This document shows positions 1 to 10,123 of a DNA stretch of 64,000 nucleotides, piece after piece. Each line of letters starts with the position of its first letter. The stretch's first letter is position 1. The DNA is from Aristolochia californica. Lineage: Eukaryota > Streptophyta > Magnoliopsida > Piperales > Aristolochiaceae. The stretch is taken from NCBI GenBank assembly GCA_029961685.1, contig JARWKL010000006.1, positions 13,088,748-13,152,747 of the forward strand, given 5' to 3'. A model generated the notes under the pieces. It was not told where the DNA came from and made no database searches. It was given only the letters and a program-made list of their open reading frames with translations. A program made the translations under genes and the position numbers.

Positions 1-3000
1 TTTGGAATTATCTCTCTCAGCATTTGTGCATTTCCATTTTGGATGTTCAATTTTTTTTCAAATCCAAACTTGAGTTTTCACTCTCCCATTTTTCTCGTAA
101 ACAAAAAGATAAGGCAAATAGATCCCAACACAACGAAAATTTTAGCGTTGATGTACGCAAAAAATTTATAAATATAATAAATGTACGTGAAGAAAATTAT
201 TTCACGCGCTAAAAATGAACACAAAAGTTTTGTTATCTTGGTGGAATTTTATAAGAAAGATATTTTTAATTGATCCTAACATGTTTTAAATGTGGATATG
301 CATGCCAAAAACATGTTGAAGATGCAAATGACCTAATGATCCAAATATTTCGAGTAGAAAAAATTAAATTCTAAAGTTAACGTGCGAAGGGATATTTACC
401 AGAGCCATTTAAAAAAAGCAGACCTAACAATCATAGATGATCGTAAATGTTTTGATCGATTAATGATGTGTAACGGCTATAATTTTCTTTAGAAATGTCT
501 TAAGGTTTTGGAGTCAATAATTAGTTAAAAATGCCTCGCCCCTGCTTTTCGATGATTGCAAAACCTAATATATAAAAAACTAAAAGTGTTTACAATCCTT
601 AAAAATCACATATACTTTTTGGAATTATCTCTCTCAGCATTCCATTTTCGATGTTCAATTTTTTTCTAAATATAAACTTGTGTTTTCAATCTCCTATTTT
701 TCTAGTAAACAAAAACATAAGGCAAATAAATCACAACAAAATTAAAATTTTAGATTTTATGTATGCAAAAAATTGAAAACTATAGCAAATTTATGTGAAG
801 AAAATTATTTCATGCACTACAAATGAACACCAATGTTTTTTTATCCATGTTTTGGAAATTCCACTAGTACAACCCATAATAGCTTCGTCGAATTTTAAAA
901 GAAAGAGAATTCTAATTGATCCTAACATGTTTTAAATATGGATATGCATGCCTGAAACAGGTTGAAGATGGAAACGACGTAATGATCCTTAAATTTCAAG
1001 GAGTAGAAAAAATTAAATTCTCAAGTTAACGTGGGGTGGGATATTTACTAGAGCCAAACAACCCTCTTTTTGCACATTTAAAATAAGCGGACCTAACAAT
1101 CATAGATCATCATAAATGTTTTGATCGATTAATGATGTGTAACGGCTATAATGTTTTTTAGGAATGACTTATGGTTTGGGAGTCAACACTTAGTTAAAAA
1201 TGCTTCGCCCCCCCCTTTTCTGATGATTGCAAAACCTAATATATCTAAAACTAAAAGAGTTTATAACCCTTAATAATCATATATACTTTTTGAAATTTTC
1301 TCTCTAAGAATTTGTGCATTTCCATTTTGGATGTTAAATTCTTTCTAAAATCGAAACTTGACTTTTCACTCGCCCATCTTTCTCGTAAAAGAAAAAAGGA
1401 TTAGGCAAATAGATCACAAAAAATGAAAATTTTAGAGTTTATGTATGCAAAAAATTGAAAACTATAATATATGTAAGTGAAGAAAATTATTTCACGCACT
1501 AAAAATGAGCCCCAAAGTTTTATTATCCATCTTTTGGGAAATTCCACTAGTACAACCCCTAATAGCTTGGTGGAATTTTATTAAAAAGAGATTTCTAATT
1601 GATCCTAACATGATTTAAATATGGACATGCATGCCTAAAACATGTTGATGATAGAAATGACCTAATGATTAAAAAATTTCAAGGAGTGGAAAAAATTAAA
1701 TTCTCAAGTTAACATGCGGTGGGATATTTACCAGAACCAAAGAGCCCTATTTTTGCATATTTACAAAAGGCAGACTTAGCAATCATAGATCATCGTAAAT
1801 AATTTGATCGATTAATGATTGTGTAACGCCTATAATTTTTGTTAGAAATGGCTTATGGTTTGGGAGACCGCAACCCCCCCTCCCCCCCCTTTTTGATGAT
1901 TGCAAAACCAAATATTTAAAATACTAAAAGAGTTTACAATCCTTAAAAATCATAGATACTTTTTGGAATTCTCTCTCAGCATTTGTTCATTTCCATTGTG
2001 GATATTCAATTTTTTTCGAATGCAAACTTGACTTTTCACTCTCCCTTTTTTTCTCGTAAACAAAAAGATATAGCAAATAGATCACAACAAAATGAAAATT
2101 TTAGAGTTTATGTATGCAAAAAATTGAAAAATATAATAAATGTAAGTAATGAAAATTATTTCACGGACGAAAAAAGAACACCAAAGTTTTGTTATATATG
2201 TTTGGGAAATTCCCTAGTACAACCCCTATTTGCTTGGTAGAATTTGAGAAGAAAGAGATTTCTAATTGATCCTAACATGTTTTAAATATGGATATGCATG
2301 CCTGATACAAGTTGAAGAAGGAAAAGACCTATTGATCTAAAAATTTTAAGGAGAAGAAAAAATTAAATTCACAACTTAACGTGCGGTGGGACATTTTCAA
2401 GAGCCAAACAACCTAGTTTTTTGCCTATTTACAAAAAAGAAAACCTAACAATCATAGATCATCATAAATGTTTTGATCGATTAATGATGTGTAACGCCTA
2501 TAATTTTTGTTAGAAAGGACTTATAGTTTGGGAGAGAACACTCGGTTAAAAATGCCTCCCCCACTTTTCCGATGATTGAAAAACCTAATATATAAGAAAC
2601 TAAAAGAGTTTACAATCCAAAAAATCAGAGATACTTTTTGGAATTATCTCTCTCAGCATTTGTGCATTGCCATTTTGGATGTTCAATTTTTTTTCAAATC
2701 CAAACGTGAATTTTCACTCTCCCATTTTTCTCGTAAACAAAAAGATAAGGCAACTAGATCACAAGAAAATGAAAACTTTAGTGTTTATGTATGCAAAAAA
2801 TTGAAAACTATAATAAATGTAAGTGAAGAAAATTATTGCGTGGACTAAAAATTAAAACCAAAGTTTTGTTATCCATGTTTGGGAAATTTTTCTATTACAA
2901 CTCGTAATAGCTTAGTGGAATTTTATAAGAATGAGATTCCTAATTGATCCTAACACATTTTAAATATGGATATGCATGTCTGAAACATATTGAAGATGCA

Positions 3001-4258
3001 AATGACCTAATGATCCAAAAATTTCAAGAAGTAGAAAAAATTAAATTCTCAAGTTAATGTGCAGTGGGATATTTACCTGAGCCAAACAACTCAGTTTTTG
3101 CGTATTTACAAAAAGCCGACCTTACAATCATAGATCACTATAAATTGTTTGATCGATTAATGATGTATAACGGCTATAATTCTTTTTAGAAATGACTTAT
3201 GGTTTGGGAGTCAACACCCAGTTAAAAAAGCCTCGCCCCTCTTTTCTAATGATTGTAAAAACAAATATTTAAAAAACTCAAAGAGTTTAAAATCTTTAAA
3301 AATCACAGATTCTTTTGGAATTATCTCTCTCAGCATTTTTTTATTTCCATTTGTGATGTTCAATTTTTTTTAAATCCAAACTTGGGTTTTCATTCTTCCA
3401 TTTTTCTCATAAACAAAAAGACAAAGCAAGTACATCAAAAATAAAAAATAAAAAAATTTAGAGTTTATATATGTGAAAAATTGAAATCTATAACAAATGT
3501 AAGTGAAGAAAATTATTACAAACACTAGAAATGAACCCCAAAGTTTTATTATCCATGTTTGGGAAATTCCACTAGTACAACCCCTAATAGCTTGGTGGAA
3601 TTTTATAAGAAAGAGATTTCTAATTGATCCTAACATGCTTTAAATATGGATATGCATGCCTGAAACATGTTGAAGATGCAAATGACCTAATGATCCAAAA
3701 ATTTCATTGAGTAGAAAAAATTAAACTCTCAAGTTAACGTGTGGTGGGATATTTACCAGAGCCAAACAACCGAGTTTTTGCCTATTTACAAAATGTGGAC
3801 CTAACAATCAATGATCATCGTAAATGTATTGATCAATAAATGTTGTGTAAAGGCTATAATTTTTGTTAGAAATGACTTGTGGTTTGGGAGTCAACACTCA
3901 ATAAAAAATGCCTCGCCTCCCTTTTCCGATGATGGCAAAACCTTATATATAAAAAAATAAAAGAGTTTACAATCCTTAAAAATCACAAATACTTTTTGGA
4001 ATTATCTCTCTCAGCATTTGTGCATTTCCATTTAGGATGTTTTTTTTTTCAAATCGAAACTTGAGTTTTCACTCTCCCATTTTTCTCATAAACTAAAAGA
4101 TAAGGCCAATAGATCACAACAAAACTAATATTTTAGCATTTATGTACGCAAAAAATTAAAAACTATAATAAATTTACATGGAGAAAATTATTTCACGCAC
4201 TAAAAATGAACACCAAAGTTTTGTTATCCATGTTTGAGAAATTTCACCAGTACAACCC
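1..4258. repeat. ~675-bp satellite array, block 1 (type A units)
   Basis: Head-to-tail copies of the satellite. The anchor box (GGATGTTCAA or near variant) is seen near 41, 650, 1329, 2000, 2677, 3353 and 4035, so spacing is about 670-682 bp, except for a first interval of 609 bp. That short interval reflects two small deletions: about 36 bp near 239, where GTTATC runs straight into TTGGTGG, and about 20 bp near 408. Type A markers are present: ACAAAATGAAAATTTTAGAG, GTTATCCATGTTTGGGAAAT and GCTTGGTGG. The unit has no conserved reading frame; the small ORFs that recur in it are broken differently from copy to copy. The block ends at the gypsy insertion, and the interrupted unit resumes at 7463. 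Confidence 0.95.
4254..4258. repeat. Target site duplication, left copy (AACCC)
   Basis: AACCC lies directly before the gypsy element and is repeated exactly at 7463-7467. The satellite consensus at this place reads TACAACCCCTAATAGC. Removing the element plus one AACCC restores a normal unit of about 676 bp between the anchors at 4035 and 7920. This fixes the element borders. Confidence 0.85.
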
Positions 4259-4588
4259 TAACGCTTGTCAGGATAGCGATTATCCTGTAGGTGGATCAAA
4301 TTGTGAATCATGGGAGGAACGCAAGAAATTTGCCTCCAGAGAAACCTCTCTGATTCGATTCCAAATATCAATATCATTCAACAACTATCCATCCCTAAAC
4401 CCTAAATGGCCTTTTAAACACCCCCGACAAGCCCGGGCTGCAACTCAAAATAAAAAAAAAACTAACCCTAAAAATTATGGTCCAACCCGGGTTCAATACA
4501 AAAGATCCGATTATGAATCCGACTACTTACACAGGATCTGATTAAGGATCCGAATGTGTACCCACATTAAATATTTCCACCTGCATCA
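4259..4588 (-). repeat. Gypsy 3' LTR (left on plus strand)
   Basis: About 330 bp, matching 7122-7462 end to end. On the plus strand it opens TAACGCTTGTCAGGATAGC, where the partner copy has TGACGCCAGTCAGGATAGC, so the terminal TG has decayed to TA. It closes with CTGCATCA, a proper CA end. Shared landmarks include GATTATCCTGTAGG, the AAGCCCGGGCTG palindrome and GGATCCGA near the inner edge. The last codons and stop (4567-4569) of the protease-tail frame lie inside this LTR. Confidence 0.88.
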
Positions 4589-5370
4589 GTCTCCTCAGGT
4601 TGGAAAGAACTCATCCTCGAGTTCATAATAGTTTCAGCGGCACCCAAAAAACAAAGACGCAAGGGTGTGACATTAAAAACATCAGAAGTCCTCAAATGAC
4701 TCATGGGAATGGCCAGTGTTGTCTGCTCAGGTGACAATCCAAGAGGAGGATCCTCCTCTACATCTCCACACTCAATCTCTACTAAAAACCCAGAAAGTGA
4801 AAGCAGGTTAGTAGTATCGGCTATCGGAGTAGGAGTGGGTCGGTCCCGACGAGGTGCCAACACAATCTTCTTCCCTTTGATGCTAAGGGAATAGGTATTA
4901 TTCCACCCATCATGAATAACACGGCGATCATACTGCCAAGGGTGGCCTAACAATACATGACATGCTTCCATAGAGACAAAATCGCACCAAACATTATCGA
5001 AATATTTCATGCCGATGGAAAAAGATACGAGGCATCTCTGATCGACTGTTACCTCATTGCCTTTAGTCAACCATGCCAATTTGTACGATTTGGGATGACA
5101 ATCTATCTTCAACTACAATTTCTGGACAGTCTCTTCAGACACGACATTCTCACAATTGCCACTGTCAATGATCATCGTGCAAACTTTATCGGCGACTGTG
5201 CAGGTCATGTGGAAAATATTGGTCCACAACCAATCATCCCCTAAATCCACCTTGGGAGTCAACAGACTTTGACGAACAACCAGAGTCGCATGGCCATCAC
5301 CATACAACACATCTCCATCTTCATCATCATCATATACAGGCTCACCAAGCTCCGTATTTTCATCTACCAC
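4567..5370 (-). pseudogene. Retroviral-type aspartic protease region with C-terminal tail, broken
   Basis: One minus-strand frame holds the aspartic protease of the gypsy element. The active-site triad D-S-G sits at 5158-5166 in the context IIDSGNCENVVSEE. The C-terminal protease signature VLLGHPWQYDRRVIHDG lies near 4910-4960. A TAG stop at 5113-5115 splits the domain between these two motifs, in the same frame. After the protease there are about 90 residues of low-complexity linker ending in a tail like SRMSSFQPEETDAGG that runs into the LTR. In autonomous relatives the reverse transcriptase, RNase H and integrase lie between these two parts, so an internal deletion near 4640-4850 is inferred. 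The product would be a Gag-processing protease if the stops were bypassed. As it stands it is a relic. Confidence 0.82.
4589..4599 (-). promoter_or_regulatory. Polypurine tract (plus-strand primer site)
   Basis: Read on the minus strand, the bases just before the 3' LTR are CCTGAGGAGAC, a purine-rich stretch in the position and style of plant gypsy polypurine tracts. It primes plus-strand DNA synthesis during reverse transcription. It is slightly degraded by a pyrimidine at the LTR-proximal base. Confidence 0.6.
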
Positions 5371-5657
5371 GTCTTCTTCAACCAGAAGATTTTTTCCCTT
5401 CTGACTAGCAGGGTTCCAACACTCAGTGGTCTTATGGCCCTATTCACCACATTGAAAACATCTAATATGTGAAGTAGAAGTACCTTGTGTAGGTTGCGGG
5501 CAAGAACGGATTCTGGAGGACAAGCTGGTGGGCTTCTTTGATTGTTTCTGATCAAGGGCCATCAGTTCAGTTGTTTTTCCATAGCCAATGCACTCTGGAA
5601 GGCTTCAGAAACGGTCAATAGCGAGTGATGACAGAGGACATCCTGCAGGGGCTATTG

Positions 5658-5660
<3 letters not shown>
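5371..5660 (-). pseudogene. Gag C-terminus with CCHC zinc knuckle, frameshifted
   Basis: Downstream of the poly-C tract the Gag frame is lost and continues in another frame with a recognisable Gag tail (LQDVL..HSLLTVSEAFQSAL..MEKQL, about 5570-5650). It then shifts back by about 5555 to a basic, Ser/Pro-rich stretch ending in a nucleocapsid zinc knuckle. The knuckle is Cys-X2-Cys-X4-His-X4-Cys with the first Cys at 5458-5460 and the last at 5419-5421. One of the four residues between the second Cys and the His is a TAG stop (5440-5442). A VVDENTELGEPVYDDDE acidic linker follows and leads into the protease. Confidence 0.75.
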
Positions 5661-5691
<31 letters not shown>

Positions 5692-6303
5692 ATACCATGC
5701 CACTTTATGATCTTTTGTCTCAGATAAGTCATTCTGGGTGATCAACTGATAGAACTCCTCCGTGTAATCATCCACTGATCTTGAGCCTTGCCGCAACAAA
5801 TGAAGTCGCTGAAACAAGGTTTGAGTGTAGCCGAAAGGAAGGAATTGACCCTTCATCTTCTTCTTCATCTTCTCCCAATCAGTGATTTTGGCCTTGCCCT
5901 GCCAATCTCTTGATCGCCTCAACTGATCCCACCACATAGATGCTCTACCTTTGAGTTTGATGGCAACCAGTTTCACCTTGACACTATCTAGGACTTCTTT
6001 ATACTCAAAGATACTCTCTATCTCCTGCAACCAATTGATGAATCCTTCGGCCTGTAATGTTCCAGAAAACTCAGGTAGTGTCACTCTGAAACCAAGGTCT
6101 ACAGGTCGATCCCCGCGGTATTCCCTGAATCGAGCATGATTGCGATATAGGTTTTCGAACCTAGCATCAGAATCGTGATCTTCCATCTCACGATAACTGA
6201 AATCCTGTGCCGTTAGGAGCAGGGTTAACTCCGCGACTTGCCTCTCCAAATCTTCAAGTATCACCGCCTGAACATTACGGCTACGACCATGACCACCAAC
6301 CAT
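5605..6303 (-). pseudogene. Gypsy Gag polyprotein, N-terminal and capsid part
   Basis: The likely start is the ATG at 6303-6301 (MVGGHGRSRNVQ). The open frame also extends upstream to 6399 without Gag character. Residues ~15-34 are a predicted coiled-coil-like stretch (LEDLERQVAELTLLL). Residues ~70-205 form the retrotransposon Gag core: TLPEFSG, FINWLQEIESIFEYKEV, VKLVAIKLKGRASMWWDQL with the typical WW, WEKMKKKMKGQFLPFGY, and LLRQGSRSVDDYTEEFYQL. Gag forms the virus-like particle that packages element RNA in the cytoplasm. The frame is good from residue 1 to ~205, then enters the poly-C tract; the last codons before the stop at 5605 are out of frame with real Gag. Confidence 0.87.
5661..5689. 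repeat. Poly-C homopolymer inside gag (about 29 C)
   Basis: An uninterrupted run of C on the plus strand (G in the coding sense) falls at Gag residue ~206, just after DHKVAWYLGG. It turns the frame into poly-glycine and then garbage, so it destroys gag. The surrounding DNA is retroelement, not satellite, yet the tract resembles the C-runs in the satellite units. The exact length may be unreliable, because homopolymers of this size are error-prone in sequencing. Confidence 0.9.
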
Positions 6304-7108
6304 GGAAACTAGCAAAATTTCACCCCTGGAAGAAGCTACAGATGCGTCGCATGTCAATCTCGTCACCCTCGTCGCTCCCTGGAAACGAGAGTGCCCCAAA
6401 GCAAATGTTTAGAAAAAATGGTATTTCCCCAAATCGAAACCTCTTCAAAAGCTGACAAAATTTGAAACATTCGGCAAATGTCTCAATGATAACGCGGACG
6501 AAATTGACAAAATGTCTCGGCTCTAGAAAATGTCCTGACACTGATGGAAAATTTCTCCTGAAATCAGGATTTCGGATCCCCTTTTTTCCGAAATCAAGAC
6601 CTCTCCGGCGGCCCTCTCCAGCCATCGACTCCGGCAGCCCAAGGTGCTCTTGCCTCGCGCGAGGTTCTCCTCTCTCGAATGAACCCCTATTGTGGCACCA
6701 TGAAACCTCTATTTCGGCGCCCTTGTGTTCGGTAAGTCCCAAACTCATTCCGTTCGGCCAAGTCCATCGATGGCTATTCCGGCCATGGCGACGGCAATGG
6801 CAACATCATACGATAGTTCTGGCGGTGACGACGTCGATACCGAACCCTTTCCCTTCCAATTCCATATCTTCTAAAAAATCCAGAGCTACTACTCTGTTTC
6901 TATAAATGCTTCGTCGAGTCCCGAGCTTTGCTCAGTCGAATTCTGAGTTTTTCTGGTAGCAACGTTGAGCGGTAGCTCAATGGCGATGACAGTAGTGTTG
7001 AGCGCTAGCCCAACGCTGATGGCGACGGTGACGGCATCGTCTTCGTCAACCCTTTAACTGCTCGCTATAGCGTCTCTGGCCAGACCTTGCTTCTTCCATA
7101 GCCTGAAT
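6304..7108 (-). other. Gypsy leader between primer site and gag
   Basis: About 800 bp of untranslated leader. It is much richer in GC than the surrounding satellite, with many CG dinucleotides (for example GGCGACGGCAATGGC near 6785). Several ORFs of 80-147 codons cross it on both strands, but none shows a recognisable domain or protein-like composition, so I treat them as chance. It contains no captured host gene that I can recognise. Packaging and dimerisation signals would be expected here but cannot be pinpointed by eye. Confidence 0.6.
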
Positions 7109-7119
7109 CTCTGATACCA
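7109..7119 (-). promoter_or_regulatory. Primer binding site for initiator Met tRNA
   Basis: The minus strand reads TGGTATCAGAG, which matches the 3' end complement of plant initiator methionine tRNA, the standard primer of many plant LTR retrotransposons. It lies 2 bp inside the 5' LTR border at 7122. The position fixes the element's orientation as minus. Confidence 0.9.
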
Positions 7120-7121
7120 AC

Positions 7122-7462
7122 TGACGCCAGTCAGGATAGCGATTATCCTGTAGGCGGATCAAATTGAGAATCAAGGGAGGAACGCAAGAAATCTGCCTCC
7201 AGAGCAACCTCTCTGATTCGATTCAAAATATCAATATCATTCAACAACTATCCATCCCTAAACACTAAATAGCCTTTTAAACAAACTCAACCTCCCCCTG
7301 ACAAGCCCGGGCTGCAACTCAAAATAAAAAAAAATGTAACTCTAAAAATTATAGTCCAACCTGGGTTCAATACAAATGATCTGATTATGAATCCGACCAC
7401 TTACCCCGGATCCGATTAAGGATCCGAATATGTACCCACATTAAATATTCCCGCCTACATCA
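7122..7462 (-). repeat. Gypsy 5' LTR (right on plus strand)
   Basis: About 341 bp, with proper TG (7122) and CA (7462) ends on the plus strand. It matches the left LTR along its whole length. It has about 10 bp extra near 7290 (AACTCAACCTCC region), absent from the left copy. Many of the differences between the LTRs are C/T or G/A transitions. As the 5' LTR it would carry the element promoter; no TATA box stands out with confidence. Confidence 0.9.
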
Positions 7463-9818
7463 AACCCCTAAAAGCTTATTGAAATTTTATAAGAAAGAAA
7501 TTTCTAAGTGATCCTAACATCTTTTAAATGTGGATATGCATGCCAGAAACATGTTGAAGATGCAAATGACCTAATGATCCAAATATGTCAAGGAGTAGAA
7601 AAAATTAAATTCTAAAGTTAACATGCGAAGGGATATTTACCAGAGTCAAACAACCAAATTTTTGCCTATTTAAAAAAAGCAAACCTAACAATCATAGATG
7701 ATCGTAAATGTTTTGATCGATTAATGATGTGTAACGGCTATAAATTTTTTTAGAAATAACCTATGGTTTCGGAGTCAACAATCAGTTAAAAATTGCCTCG
7801 CCCCCCTTTTCTGATGATTGCAAAACCTAATATATAAAAAACTTCAAGAGTTTACAATCCTTAAAAATCACAGATACTTTTTGGAATTATCTCTCTCAGA
7901 ATTTGTGCATTTCCATTTTGGATGTTCAATTTTTTAAAAAATCTAAACTTGAGTTTTCACTCTACCATTTTTCTCGCAAACAAAAAGATAAGGCAAATAG
8001 ATCACAATAAAATGAACATTTTAGAGTTTTGTATGCAAAAAATTAAACCTATAATAAATGTAAGAGAAGAAAATTATTTCACGTACTAAAAATGAACACC
8101 AAAGTTTTCTTATCCCAGTTTGGGTAATTCCACTTGTACAACCCTTAATAGCTTGGTGGAATTTTATAAGAAAGAGATTTGTAATTGATCCTAACATATT
8201 TTAAATATTGATATGCATGCCTGAAACATGTTGAAGATGCAAATGACCTAATGAATATAAAATTTCATCGAGTACAAAAAATTAAATTCACAAGTGGACG
8301 TGCGATGGGATATTTACCAGAGCCAAACAACCTAGTTTTTGCCTATTTACAAAAAGAGAACCTAACAATCATATGTCATCATATACTTTTTGATCAATTA
8401 ATGATGTGTCATGGCTATAATTTTTGTTAGATACGACTAATGGTTTGGGAGTCAACACTCAGATAAAAATGCCTCACCCACCCTTTTTCGATGATTTCAA
8501 AACCTAATATATGAAAAATTAAAAGAATTTCCAATAATTAAAAATCACAGATATTTTTTGGAATTATCTCTCTCAGCATTTGCGCATTTTCATTTTGGAT
8601 ATTCAATTTTTTTCAAAAAAGATAAGGCAATTAGATCACAACAAAATGAAAATTTTCATATGTATGCAAAAAATTGAAAACTATAATAAATGTACGTGAA
8701 GAAAATTATTTCACGCACTAAAAATGAACACCAAAGTTTTGTTATCCATGTTTGGGAAATTCCACTAGTACAACCTCTAATAGCTTGGTGGAATTTTATA
8801 AGAAAGAGATTTCTAATTGATCCTAACATGCTTTAAATATGGATATGCATGCCTAAAACATGTTGAAGATGCAAATGACCTAATGATCCAAATATTTCAA
8901 GGAGTAGAAAAAATTATATTCTCAAGTTAACGTGCGGTGGGTTATTTACCAGAGCCAAACAACCAAATTTTTGCCTATTTACAAAAATGGACCTAATAAT
9001 CATAGATCATCGTAAATGTTTTGATCGATTAAAGATGTGTCATGGTTATAATTTTTGTTTGGAATGACTAATAGTTTGGGAGTTAACACTCAGTTAAAAA
9101 TGCCTCGCCCCCTCTTTTTCGATGATTGCAAAACCTAATATATAAAAAACTAAAAGAGTTTACAATCCTTAAAAATCACAGATACTTTTTGGAATTATCT
9201 CTCTTAGCATTTGCGCATTTCCATTTTGGATGTTCAATTTTTTTTTAAAATCCAAACTTTAATTTTCACTCTCCCTTTTTTTTTGTAAACAAAAAGATAA
9301 GGCAAATAGATCAGAACAAAATGAAAATTTTAAAGTATATGTATGTAAAAAATTGAAAACTATAATAAATGTAAGTGAAGAAAATTATTTCAAGTACTAA
9401 AAATGAACAACAAAGTTTTGTGATCCATGTTTATGAAATTCCACTAGTACAACCCCTAATAGCTTGGTGGAATTTTATAAGAAAGAGATTTCTAATTGAT
9501 CCTATCATGTTTTAAATATGGATTTGCATGCCTGAAACATGTTGAAGATGCAAATGACCTAATGATCCAAAACTTTCAAGGAGTAGAAAAAATGATTTTC
9601 TCAAGTTAACGTGCAGTGGGATATTTCCTAGAGCCAAACAACCCACTTTTTACCTATTCACAAAAAGCAGACCTAACAATCATAGATCATCATAAATTTT
9701 TTGATCTATTAAATTGTGTAACGGCTATTATTTTTGTTAGAAATGACTTATGGTTAGGGAGGTAACACTTAGTTAAAAATGCCTCATCCCCTTTTATCCG
9801 ATAATTGCAAAACCGAAT
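7463..9818. repeat. ~675-bp satellite array, block 2
   Basis: The satellite resumes in phase after the gypsy element, beginning with the right AACCC target duplication (7463-7467). Anchor boxes lie near 7920, 8597 and 9228. The unit between 8597 and 9228 is short (631 bp) because about 45 bp is missing after the anchor near 8615, where the AT-rich stretch runs directly into AAAAAAGATAAGGC. The block ends at the SMART/TRIM insertion, inside the CCTAATATATAAA block. Confidence 0.95.
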
Positions 9819-9919
9819 TGTTGAAACCAGTGCGCTAAAAGGCTCGAACCTATTAGGAAAGCAACCGTACGGATCTTATACAAGGACTGGCCTGGTCGAT
9901 ACAAACAAATATTTCAACA
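9819..9919 (-). repeat. SMART/TRIM 3' LTR
   Basis: 101 bp, from TGTTGAAACCAGTGCG to ATTTCAACA on the plus strand. It shares the block GGAAAGCAACC and the block CTTATACAAGGACTGGCC with the partner LTR. It retains more CG dinucleotides than the right copy. Confidence 0.88.
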
Positions 9920-9934
9920 CTCCCCCACACTGGG
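9920..9934 (-). promoter_or_regulatory. SMART/TRIM polypurine tract
   Basis: On the minus strand the bases next to the 3' LTR read CAGTGTGGGGGAG, ending in a purine-rich run at the position where a plus-strand primer is expected. Confidence 0.6.
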
Positions 9935-10010
9935 AAAACCCGTGGACAAATTCACTGAAAAAACCCTGGACAAATTCGATGGGAGCTGGACTCGAACTCG
10001 GGACCAGCCT

Positions 10011-10022
10011 GCTCTGAAACCA
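10011..10022 (-). promoter_or_regulatory. SMART/TRIM primer binding site (degenerate iMet)
   Basis: The minus strand reads TGGTTTCAGAGC directly against the right LTR. It is one base different from the iMet primer site TGGTATCAGAGC. It is followed by GAGTTCGAGTCC (minus strand), which resembles the T-arm/B-box part of a tRNA. That suggests extended tRNA homology, but it may be chance. Confidence 0.75.
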
Positions 10023-10123
10023 TGTTAAAACCAATGTGTTAAAAGGTTCAAACCTATTAGGAAAGCAACCACACAGATCTTATACAAGGACTGGCCCGGT
10101 CGATAAAAAAAAAAATTTCAACA
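10023..10123 (-). repeat. SMART/TRIM 5' LTR
   Basis: 101 bp, starting TGTTAAAACCAATG and ending TTTCAACA. Compared with the left LTR it shows several G-to-A and C-to-T changes (for example CGTACGG versus CACACAG), a pattern expected from decay of methylated cytosines. An A-run expansion lies near 10105-10115. Confidence 0.86.

Larger units (their letters stand above)
4259..7462 (-). mobile_element. Non-autonomous Ty3/gypsy LTR retrotransposon (gag-protease only, TR-GAG-like)
   Basis: A 3204-bp element read on the minus strand, bounded by LTRs of about 330-341 bp and an exact 5-bp target duplication. Element order on the minus strand is 5' LTR (7122-7462), iMet primer binding site (7109-7119), long leader, gag (from 6303), CCHC zinc knuckle (5419-5460), aspartic protease (DSG at 5158-5166), polypurine stretch (4589-4599) and 3' LTR (4259-4588). 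No reverse transcriptase, RNase H or integrase is present: the reading frame passes from the protease into a short tail and straight into the 3' LTR. The Gag and protease sequences look like plant Ty3/gypsy elements, probably of the chromovirus group by Gag style (inference). The LTRs differ at roughly 9% of sites by eye plus an indel near 4420/7290, so the insertion is not recent. Coding is broken by a poly-C tract, frameshifts and two in-frame TAG codons, so mobility would have depended on a full-length relative. Confidence 0.9.
9819..10123 (-). mobile_element. SMART/TRIM-like miniature LTR retrotransposon (305 bp)
   Basis: Two 101-bp terminal repeats (9819-9919 and 10023-10123) flank a 103-bp interior. 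Each LTR starts TGTT and ends CAACA on the plus strand, and the outer borders are the near-inverted TGTTGAAA / TTTCAACA. Five-bp target duplications flank it: CGAAT at 9814-9818 (one mutation) and CTAAT at 10124-10128. The satellite consensus has CCTAATATA here, and removing 310 bp restores a 680-bp unit. A primer site abuts the right LTR, so the element is on the minus strand. It encodes no protein and must have been mobilised in trans. The size fits the small LTR retrotransposons known as SMARTs, or very small TRIMs. It is not a Cassandra-type TRIM, as I see no 5S rRNA sequence. The LTRs differ at roughly 15 of 101 sites, mostly transitions. Confidence 0.88.

Noticed and set aside
24..212. 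Recurrent small ORFs such as MCISILDVQFFF..., MLGSIRNLFLIKFHQAIRGC... and MGYLPEPNNPLF... throughout the window
   Set aside because: They are the same satellite positions read in fixed frames, appear on both strands, and are opened or closed by random indels from unit to unit. Nothing suggests selection for protein.
4206..4541. 111-codon plus-strand ORF
   Set aside because: It runs from satellite into the gypsy LTR, so it is a chance join across the insertion border.
4957..6139. Plus-strand ORFs across the gypsy element
   Set aside because: They are antisense shadows of gag and protease.
6320..6905. 142- and 147-codon ORFs in the gypsy leader as captured host genes
   Set aside because: They overlap on opposite strands in a GC-rich leader, show no domain I recognise, and have poor protein-like composition.
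9805..10017. 70-codon ORF over the SMART/TRIM element
   Set aside because: It crosses the target duplication, an LTR and the interior; such elements do not code for protein.
10011..10022. tRNA gene near the SMART/TRIM primer site
   Set aside because: Only the primer-complementary end and a B-box-like stretch are seen; no full cloverleaf or A box at proper spacing.
9819..10123. Cassandra-type TRIM
   Set aside because: The LTRs contain no 5S rRNA-like sequence and are far shorter than Cassandra LTRs.
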